Below are positions 59,063 to 64,000 of a stretch of 64,000 bases of DNA, piece by piece. This DNA is from Psychrobacillus sp032154225. Its GTDB lineage: Bacteria > Bacillota > Bacilli > Bacillales_A > Planococcaceae. Position 1 is the first letter of the stretch. Each line of letters begins with the position of its first letter. A model generated the notes under the pieces. The model saw only the letters and a list, made by a program, of their open reading frames with translations. It did not search any database and was not told where the DNA came from. The stretch is from assembly GCF_032154225.1 (NCBI RefSeq), contig NZ_JALDYF010000007.1, forward strand, positions 1 through 64,000. Direction: 5' to 3'. Both the position numbers and the translations under genes were made by a program.

Positions 59063-59072
59063 TTATTTTTTA
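58996..59072 (+). ncRNA. Candidate antisense RNA antitoxin
   Basis: A perfect TATAAT at 58984-58989 (plus strand; -35 weak, TGTTTG near 58961) would start an RNA near 58996. It ends at a strong plus-strand terminator, aacccatc/gatgggtt with inner tgag/ctca, followed by TTTTTT at 59066-59071. The ~76-nt RNA is fully complementary to the 3' tail of the toxin mRNA, as RatA is to txpA. Not a known family by sequence; inferred from promoter, terminator and place. Confidence 0.6.
59032..59071 (+). terminator. Terminator of the candidate antitoxin RNA
   Basis: aacccatc, tgag, ctgtcaa, ctca, ag, gatgggtt, then attttttt-like run. On the minus strand there is no T-run after the stem, so the terminator works for the plus strand only. 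Confidence 0.8.
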
Positions 59073-59146
59073 TGGTCAAATGAAAGAATTGATACAATCA
59101 ATGCTGCGAAAGCTACTGCAAACATTAATGCTTCAAATACTGACAC
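59063..59146 (-). CDS. Holin-like type I toxin peptide, 27 residues
   Basis: The minus strand encodes (M)SVFEALMFA, VAFAALIVSI and LSFDHKK, then TAA. This has the pattern of the putative holin-like toxin family of Bacillales and Lactobacillales (BsrG/BsrE/TxpA-like): S/T-[VT]-[FY]-E-[AS]-L-M at the start, one hydrophobic helix, and a charged Lys end. Start is GTG at 59146, 8 nt after AAAGGGGG. That ribosome site is in the stem cactccc/gggggtg (59153-59174), which would hide it, as in known type I toxins. A perfect TATAAT lies 67 bp upstream. It would insert in the membrane and lower its potential if not silenced by the antisense RNA. Confidence 0.85.
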   Translation of the reverse strand: MSVFEALMFAVAFAALIVSILSFDHKK

Positions 59147-59152
59147 CGGCAC

Positions 59153-59174
59153 CACCCCCTTTCGAACGGGAGTG
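59153..59174 (-). promoter_or_regulatory. Hairpin hiding the toxin Shine-Dalgarno
   Basis: On the minus strand cactccc, loop gttcgaaa, gggggtg form a perfect 7-bp GC-rich stem. The 3' arm is the ribosome site of the toxin. Confidence 0.78.
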
Positions 59175-59212
59175 AGCCAACCACCCTTGAGCTACCAATC
59201 TATTATCTCTCT

Positions 59213-59218
59213 ATTATA
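59213..59218 (-). promoter_or_regulatory. -10 element of the toxin promoter
   Basis: TGGTATAAT on the minus strand (a -10 with TG-like extension) lies 67 bp upstream of the GTG. The -35 is poor. The start would be near 59206, giving a ~60-nt leader. Confidence 0.65.
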
Positions 59219-59390
59219 CCACACGTATGTTCTAAAATAGATACTAACTACTAGAATTTCTGAAGCAAAATATTCACTCTTCCACCTGCAAATATAATGC
59301 TGTTTTTAAAGGTGTATACAATCGCCCACTTCCTTTCTCCTCTTCTTACATAAGTTATTTCATGTATATCAAGAAAAAGGAGGAAATGAA

Positions 59391-59870
59391 ATGACTTTTG
59401 GAAATGACAACCTCCCTCAAAGAATTGACAATCAGATTGCCAAAACGCCGGACATCGATCATAATCCAATATGGAATTTGATCAACGGGATGGATTCTTT
59501 TTTCAATCAATTCTTTACCCAAATGAACACCCATTTTAACCTGGATTCCCTCTCGGTAAATACGTATGAAACCGTCTCTGAAGTAATTGTTGAAGTAAAA
59601 TTACCAGGTTGCGATTATAGCCAAATTCAATTAGAAATCACCAACAGCAGATTAAGAATTGGTATTGAGGGCTCAATTCTGGAAGAAGTCAATCATGAGA
59701 CCCACATCGCTAGAAAACAATTTTATCAACGACGAGAGCACTTCATCCCACTTCCATCTACAGTTTCTGAAAAAGGAGCAAAATCCTCTTTTCACGATGA
59801 AACACTAAGAGTTACCTTCCCTAAGAAAGATATTACGCCAAGATATCTTTCAATTGATGAAACTAGTTAA
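59391..59870 (+). CDS. Hsp20/alpha-crystallin family protein
   Basis: A 159-residue small heat-shock protein. The alpha-crystallin domain runs from about residue 55 to 150 (NTYETVSEVIVEVKLPGCDYSQIQLEI...RLRIGIEG...FIPLPSTV...LRVTFPK) with the L-x-V-type strand LRVTFPKK near the end. The N-terminal ~50 residues are variable and aromatic (FFNQFFTQM). It holds unfolding proteins, or, as in CotM-type relatives of Bacillus, could be a spore coat component. AAGGAGG precedes the ATG. No CIRCE or CtsR box visible. Confidence 0.88.
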   Translation: MTFGNDNLPQRIDNQIAKTPDIDHNPIWNLINGMDSFFNQFFTQMNTHFNLDSLSVNTYETVSEVIVEVKLPGCDYSQIQLEITNSRLRIGIEGSILEEVNHETHIARKQFYQRREHFIPLPSTVSEKGAKSSFHDETLRVTFPKKDITPRYLSIDETS

Positions 59871-59884
59871 GTAAAAAAAATACC

Positions 59885-59922
59885 TGGTACTGATACATTT
59901 AAATTGTATTAGTACCTTTTTA
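59885..59922 (+). terminator. Terminator of the Hsp20 gene
   Basis: ggtactgataca pairs with tgtattagtacc around tttaaat, followed by five T, 15 bp past the stop. Confidence 0.9.
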
Positions 59923-60049
59923 ATTTACACATTATTAGGCACGATATCACCCAAAAAAATCCCGTTAAAATCCCCTTAAATTTGAGATACATTCACACAA
60001 TGTGATACAATTAATTGAATTTAATTCCATTAAAAGGATAAGGTGATTT

Positions 60050-60694
60050 ATGAAGTTGATAGAGGAAAATAAAGAGCAAACGATATTTGACCATGTTGGG
60101 AGTAAAATAATTACGGATAGAGAAATTGACATAGTTACTAGATTCGAAGAACCATTGATAGTCGTTTTAGATAATGTTTTAAGTGACGAAGAGTGTGATG
60201 AACTAATCAAATTGTCTACGGACAAAATGCAACGTTCAAAAATTGGAGCGACACGCGAAGTAAATGAACTCCGAACAAGTAGCGGTATGTTTTTTGAAGA
60301 AAGTGAAAACGAAATTGTTGCTAGAGTCGAAAAAAGAGTGTCATCTATTATGAATATCCCGATTGAGCACGCAGAAGGCCTTCAAGTCCTTCGCTATGCT
60401 CCCGGTCAAGAATATAAAGCTCATTATGATTATTTTTCATCAACAAGTAAAGCAGCAAACAATAATAGAATTAGTACGCTCGTGATGTACTTAAACGATG
60501 TAGAAGAAGGCGGAGAAACCTTTTTCCCTAAACTGAATCTTTCCGTAACACCGAAAAAAGGAATGGCCGTTTATTTCGAGTATTTTTATAACGATCAAGA
60601 ATTAAACGAGTTAACTTTACATGGTGGAGCACCAGTTATTACTGGTGAAAAGTGGGTTGCTACGCAGTGGATGAGGAAGCAGAAAGTGAGATAA
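60050..60694 (+). CDS. 2OG-Fe(II) oxygenase, prolyl-4-hydroxylase-like
   Basis: A 214-residue Fe(II)/2-oxoglutarate dioxygenase. The metal triad is H125 and D127 in KAHYDYF and H191 in TLHGGAPV; K201 in GEKWVATQW binds the 2-oxoglutarate C5 carboxylate. VLDNVLSDEECDELIKLS near residue 40 is the usual P4Hc start. Bacillus relatives of this type hydroxylate prolines in collagen-like or elongation-factor peptides; no such substrate gene is in the window. It stands alone with its own terminator. Ribosome site AAGGATAAGGTG. Confidence 0.9.
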   Translation: MKLIEENKEQTIFDHVGSKIITDREIDIVTRFEEPLIVVLDNVLSDEECDELIKLSTDKMQRSKIGATREVNELRTSSGMFFEESENEIVARVEKRVSSIMNIPIEHAEGLQVLRYAPGQEYKAHYDYFSSTSKAANNNRISTLVMYLNDVEEGGETFFPKLNLSVTPKKGMAVYFEYFYNDQELNELTLHGGAPVITGEKWVATQWMRKQKVR

Positions 60695-60745
60695 GAAGTT
60701 TTTTTCATTTATATATATTTTAAACGAAATCAGTTTGAAAACCTT

Positions 60746-60772
60746 AAGCCCTGTTTACACAAGGGCTTTTTT
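60746..60772 (+). terminator. Terminator of the oxygenase gene
   Basis: aagccct and agggctt pair around gtttacaca, followed by six T. Confidence 0.88.
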
Positions 60773-60935
60773 CCATCAAAAAAGTAGTATTGACTCTAGA
60801 GTAATTATTAAAGTGAAATAACTGGGTTGCAATCGTAACTAGATTCTATCTATTTTTTACCTCCCTTAAGAGTAATCTTTACAAGCGAGTTTTAAATACC
60901 ACGAGAGTCTGATACTCAACACTTTCATCTCTTCT

Positions 60936-61100
60936 TCAGTTTGCTGTCTCAGCCTTCACCGTAATAATCTTTAACTGATCGCCATACTCTAAGCGTACAA
61001 CTTTACGTGCTTGAATTGAAGTCCTTGCCGTCACCGGGATCGTTTGTAGCTTGCCATTCATTTCAGCATGAACAGTAAAACACTTGGCTCCGCATTTCAT
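60936..61100 (-). CDS. Small conserved-looking protein, 54 residues
   Basis: A frame below usual length cut-offs: MKCGAKCFTVHAEMNGKLQT, IPVTARTSIQARKVVRLEYG and DQLKIITVKAETAN. ATAGGAG lies 9 nt before the ATG. It has a CxxxC at residues 3-7 and a beta-rich pattern (KLQTIPVTARTS...KVVRLEYGDQLKIITVKA). The coding look is good: few rare codons, no stops in frame, an amphipathic pattern. I do not recognise the family. It lies between the oxygenase and the glucosaminidase genes, alone. Confidence 0.68.
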   Translation of the reverse strand: MKCGAKCFTVHAEMNGKLQTIPVTARTSIQARKVVRLEYGDQLKIITVKAETAN

Positions 61101-61201
61101 GAACACCAACTCCTATATTCAAAGTATTGTTAAATAAACCGATTTGATTTTCTGCTCCCACTTAAATAATCCTTCTCAGATTGTTCTTGCTAACATGAAG
61201 T

Positions 61202-62065
61202 TCATAACTGAACATGACTATCTAATAACTGTAGCTGGTACTGCTGAATTAATTCGATTAATTGCTTGCTATAAATTTTCTCGCCTTTTTCATTTTCTAT
61301 CGTACTGTACCCTGCTTCTTGTAAAGCATTCGCCTGCTCCATATACGTTCTGGAAGTGAACACTCCATGCTTACCGTAACGAGGATTTTCCGACAAGAAT
61401 AAACCATGATCTTCAACTGATTCATATATATTTTCATACATTCTGAAATCATCTTTAATCGTTTGATCGTAAAACTCATTTGTACTTAAATTTGTCGTTT
61501 TCCCACTCCAGTTAAATCCTTTTATACCAAAGAGATTATGATACTGAGTTGATAGCCCTGACCTCCCCCAATCCGATTCCAATATAGCTTGTGCGATTGT
61601 AATAGAAGGAAGAATTTTATACGATTTATAATTATGAATCGCTGCCTCTTGAATACTCTCAATAAATAGTCGCTGCATACTATTTTCAGTAGTAACCACC
61701 ACTTCACTAGCAAGTTGCTCTAAGAACGAGCTAACCTGTTTGCTTTTCCTTTTATTGAATTCCAGCTCACTTGTCACTTCTTCCAAGTCTTTTAAAACAT
61801 AATCATTTTCCTTTTTTTCAATAAAACGAGCTGTAATGCTCTCTATTTCATTTGTAGTTATTGAATCAAGTCCATATTCAGTATGTGCAACCGCAGCTAC
61901 ATTTCGCCAATCTACTTGAACCTTTCCATGACTTGTTTCATCTACAATTGTTTGAATTTCTTTGATCTTCTCTATTGGAATAGCAATCTCTTTATCAGAC
62001 ATAAAATAAATCACAATTGCCGCTATAAAGGTAATTGCAAGCAATGCAATTTTTCCTTTTCTCAT
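61202..62065 (-). CDS. Glucosaminidase (GH73, FlgJ/LytG-like), membrane-anchored
   Basis: A 287-residue peptidoglycan hydrolase. A signal anchor lies at residues 5-22; about 100 mainly helical residues follow; the GH73 domain covers about 125-287. The catalytic Glu is E163 in ITIAQAILESDWGRSGLST and the segment YHNLFGIKG follows, as in N-acetylglucosaminidases of the FlgJ/LytG group. It would cut glycan strands outside the membrane. Ribosome site GAGGGTGAG. A terminator-like hairpin sits in its upstream region. Confidence 0.9.
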   Translation of the reverse strand: MRKGKIALLAITFIAAIVIYFMSDKEIAIPIEKIKEIQTIVDETSHGKVQVDWRNVAAVAHTEYGLDSITTNEIESITARFIEKKENDYVLKDLEEVTSELEFNKRKSKQVSSFLEQLASEVVVTTENSMQRLFIESIQEAAIHNYKSYKILPSITIAQAILESDWGRSGLSTQYHNLFGIKGFNWSGKTTNLSTNEFYDQTIKDDFRMYENIYESVEDHGLFLSENPRYGKHGVFTSRTYMEQANALQEAGYSTIENEKGEKIYSKQLIELIQQYQLQLLDSHVQL

Positions 62066-62135
62066 CTTATCTCACCCTCTCATTGATCATTTATATAATT
62101 GCTATCATAATCTCCTTAAGTGACAGCAATGTTAC

Positions 62136-62160
62136 AAAAAAAAATCTCCTATAAGGAGAT
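62136..62160 (-). terminator. Terminator-like hairpin upstream of the glucosaminidase
   Basis: On the minus strand atctcct and aggagat pair around tat, followed by nine T, about 70 bp before the glucosaminidase ATG. It could be an attenuator in the leader or end a short transcript starting after the nucleoside-transporter terminator. Confidence 0.75.
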
Positions 62161-62211
62161 GTTATGAACGGCTATAAGGTTCCCTGAGATTTGATTGTAA
62201 GCCCAAATAAT

Positions 62212-62247
62212 AAAAAATGATGAGAGCACTAAACTCCCATCATTTTT
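62212..62247 (-). terminator. Terminator of the nucleoside transporter gene
   Basis: On the minus strand aatgatgggag pairs with ctctcatcatt around tttagtg, then six T, 5 bp past the stop. Confidence 0.88.
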
Positions 62248-62251
62248 CTCA

Positions 62252-63430
62252 TTATAAGATAAGACTCACAATAATCGCTGATAATATACTTACTAATGTT
62301 GCGCCGTATAAAAGTTTCAAGCCGAATCGTGCTACAACATTTCCTTGTTTTTCATGAAGCCCTTTTACAGCACCAGAGATAATTCCAATGGAAGAGAAGT
62401 TTGCAAAGGAAACAAGGAACACGGAAATGATTCCGATTGATCGTTCACTTAAGCCTGATGCTAATTCATTTAAAGAGAGCATCGCTACAAATTCGTTTGT
62501 AACTAATTTAGTAGCCATAATACCGCCTGCCGTTACAGATTCTGAAACAGGGATACCCATTAAAATCGCAATTGGAGCAAAGACATATCCAATAATTTCT
62601 TGGAATGAGACCCCAAATATCATATCAAATAAGGTATTTACTCCTGCCATTAATGCAACGAATCCAATTAACATCGCCGCAACTATAATTACAACCTTGA
62701 ATCCATCTAAAATATACTCGCCCAACATTTCGAAGAAGCTTTGCTTTTCTGATTGCACAACAAGGATATCTTCTTCTTCGGTTACAGTGTATGGATTGAT
62801 GATGGAAGTAATTATGAATCCTCCAAATAAATTAATCGCGATTGCCGTTACGACATATCTCGGTTCAACCATCGTCATATAAGCTCCGACAATAGACATC
62901 GATACTGTAGACATCGCTGACGCAGATAATGTGTATAGACGTTGAGGAGATAATTGTCCAAGCTGTTTTTTCACGGTAATAAATACTTCAGATTGTCCAA
63001 CAATAGCGGATGCTACTCCGTTATATGATTCTAATTTACCCATGCCGGTTACTTTACTGATTGCCCAACCAATCCATTTCATTATAAATGGAAGCGCTTT
63101 AATATGCTGCAAAATTCCAATCAAAGCGGAAATGAATACGATCGGTAGTAGAGCTGTTAAGAAGAAAGGAGCTTGTCCTTCATTTGCAAGGCCACCGAAT
63201 ACAAAATTAATTCCTTCACCAGCGAATTCAAGTAATTTTTCAAACCCAGCCGCGATTCCCTTAATAAGTATCAATCCAAATTTCGTATTCAGTAATAAAA
63301 AAGTTAAAATTACTTGAATAACGAGCATCTGGATAATTGGTCTGATTTTTATTGCTTTCCGATTGTTACTTGCAACCCAGGCAAGACCTAGCACGACAAT
63401 TAAGCCTACGATTGAGATTAAATAATTCAT
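62252..63430 (-). CDS. Concentrative nucleoside transporter (NupC/CNT family)
   Basis: A 392-residue membrane protein of the CNT family. Typical blocks are GLILIKGIAAGFEKLLEFAGEGINFVFGG, GKLESYNGVASAIVGQSEVFITVK (about residue 150, with the nucleoside-binding Q-S-E), STVSMSIVGAYMTMVEPRYVVTA and the late SFANFSSIGIISGAVKGLHEKQ. It takes up nucleosides with sodium or protons. The ATG at 63430 has TGGAGG 6 nt upstream. Single gene with terminators on both sides; no guanine-type riboswitch visible. Confidence 0.94.
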   Translation of the reverse strand: MNYLISIVGLIVVLGLAWVASNNRKAIKIRPIIQMLVIQVILTFLLLNTKFGLILIKGIAAGFEKLLEFAGEGINFVFGGLANEGQAPFFLTALLPIVFISALIGILQHIKALPFIMKWIGWAISKVTGMGKLESYNGVASAIVGQSEVFITVKKQLGQLSPQRLYTLSASAMSTVSMSIVGAYMTMVEPRYVVTAIAINLFGGFIITSIINPYTVTEEEDILVVQSEKQSFFEMLGEYILDGFKVVIIVAAMLIGFVALMAGVNTLFDMIFGVSFQEIIGYVFAPIAILMGIPVSESVTAGGIMATKLVTNEFVAMLSLNELASGLSERSIGIISVFLVSFANFSSIGIISGAVKGLHEKQGNVVARFGLKLLYGATLVSILSAIIVSLIL

Positions 63431-63578
63431 TTTATGCCTCCACAAAGTTGTATTAAAAAAAGGTCGAACGTCTGACCACTTGATTCACTTATTAAGTATA
63501 CATTTATTATTTATCATGTCCAAGGAAAGTATTCCCTCATATATTTTTTACTAAACCAATTCCTTGATACAGATAGAT

Positions 63579-63622
63579 AAAAAGCCACGATTACCGAATC
63601 ATCTTCGGTAATCGTAGCTTTT
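63579..63622 (-). terminator. Terminator of the partial gene at the right edge
   Basis: On the minus strand agctacgattaccgaa pairs with ttcggtaatcgtggct around gatga, then T's. Lies 60 bp past the stop at 63683. Confidence 0.88.
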
Positions 63623-63682
63623 AAACCTTCATATATTGCAGTCTATTCTATGGAAGTTTTCACTGATTTAAAAATTAAAACC

Positions 63683-64000
63683 TCATCGAATAGGATTCTC
63701 AAAGTTCCAGTTAGTATAAATTACCGCTGCAGAGACTGGATTTGCGGACGTGTCTTCCGTGAATCCACCTACTAGATTGCCTACTCTAAATGTAGGCTCA
63801 AATAACTGTTCTTCCTTAGGAGCTGCAGTTGGACCATCTATCCCCAATTTTGTTTCATCTGTAACGACTACTTCCATTCCATTATCCAATGTAAAGCTCA
63901 GTCCATCTTCTCCAACTTCTGTTATGAGTCCCTCGATATTAAGCATTGCACTTGCAGCTGGACCTGAATTATCCACTACAATTCTTTCCGTCAAATCTAG
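63683..64000 (-). CDS. C-terminal part of a protein cut by the window edge
   Basis: The frame is open to the right edge (…LDLTERIVVDNSGP), so the visible ~105 residues are only the C-terminal part. They are beta-rich, VGEDGLSFTLDNGMEVVVTDETKLGIDG, like small DUF5666-type or OB-like domains that follow a longer N-terminal region. A TTG at 63994 could be taken as a start, but it lies too close to the edge for a ribosome site to be seen. Function not determinable. Confidence 0.6.
   Translation of the reverse strand, partial: LDLTERIVVDNSGPAASAMLNIEGLITEVGEDGLSFTLDNGMEVVVTDETKLGIDGPTAAPKEEQLFEPTFRVGNLVGGFTEDTSANPVSAAVIYTNWNFENPIR

Noticed and set aside
59058..59240. 60-codon plus-strand frame opposite the toxin
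   Set aside because: It is the antisense of the toxin gene and its leader; the minus-strand peptide matches a known family pattern and has all signals.
63446..63580. PurR-type operator or guanine riboswitch before the nucleoside transporter
   Set aside because: Only a short cgaac-like core is visible; no second half-site and no purine aptamer core.

Overview
The window reads as chromosomal DNA of a low-GC, endospore-forming Bacillales. Gene order in the left half matches the yut-yun-yur-yus part of the Bacillus subtilis map, and yunB is a sporulation gene. Low GC, the gene content and several families of dispersed palindromic repeats suggest a Planococcaceae/Caryophanaceae member (Psychrobacillus-, Lysinibacillus- or Sporosarcina-like). 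This placement is inferred from gene content, not from a search. I see no rRNA, tRNA, CRISPR array, prophage or complete insertion sequence.

Layout. 1-9.7 kb, almost all on the minus strand: yutF, yutE, yutD and lipA; an NhaC-type transporter behind a lysine riboswitch; then yunB, yunD, yunE and yunF. 9.7-11.8 kb holds two hypothetical genes. 11.8-17 kb is the sufCDSUB iron-sulfur operon, preceded by an unlisted ~63-codon gene that may start with ATT. 17.5-19.1 kb is an SLC1-type symporter with a nine-copy 31-bp tandem array upstream. 19.1-21.9 kb is metNIQ behind a SAM-I riboswitch. 21.9-23.5 kb is yusE, yusF, gcvH and yusI. 24-29.5 kb is the fadN-fadA-fadE beta-oxidation operon with an exact FadR operator. 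29.6-31.7 kb has a thioredoxin-like gene between two copies of a palindromic element, a C39-like peptidase and a 5'-3' exonuclease.

32.3-46.9 kb is a 14-gene Wzx/Wzy-type exopolysaccharide operon, read right to left: sugar-phosphate transferase, PHP tyrosine phosphatase, Wzz-like chain-length protein, BY-kinase, Wzy polymerase, O-acyltransferase, two glycosyltransferases, a MurJ/Wzx flippase, a GNAT protein, another glycosyltransferase, an epimerase, an internally deleted GNAT copy, and a polysaccharide deacetylase whose N-terminus lies upstream of any normal start codon. An ECF sigma/anti-sigma pair sits just upstream.

49-64 kb is accessory and housekeeping: glutaminase, MgtC-like protein, an RND exporter, an XRE regulator with a large palindromic operator and a three-gene membrane/hydrolase tail, a Fur-box-controlled IDEAL protein, a type I toxin-antitoxin locus (27-residue holin-like toxin), Hsp20, a prolyl-4-hydroxylase-like oxygenase, a GH73 glucosaminidase, a nucleoside transporter and a partial gene at the right edge.

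The most notable items not explained by ordinary gene calls are the type I toxin locus at 58.9-59.2 kb, the lysine riboswitch that identifies the NhaC-like carrier as a probable lysine transporter, the unusual starts at 17.47 kb and 33.31 kb, the gene relic in the EPS operon, and the modular repeat families.
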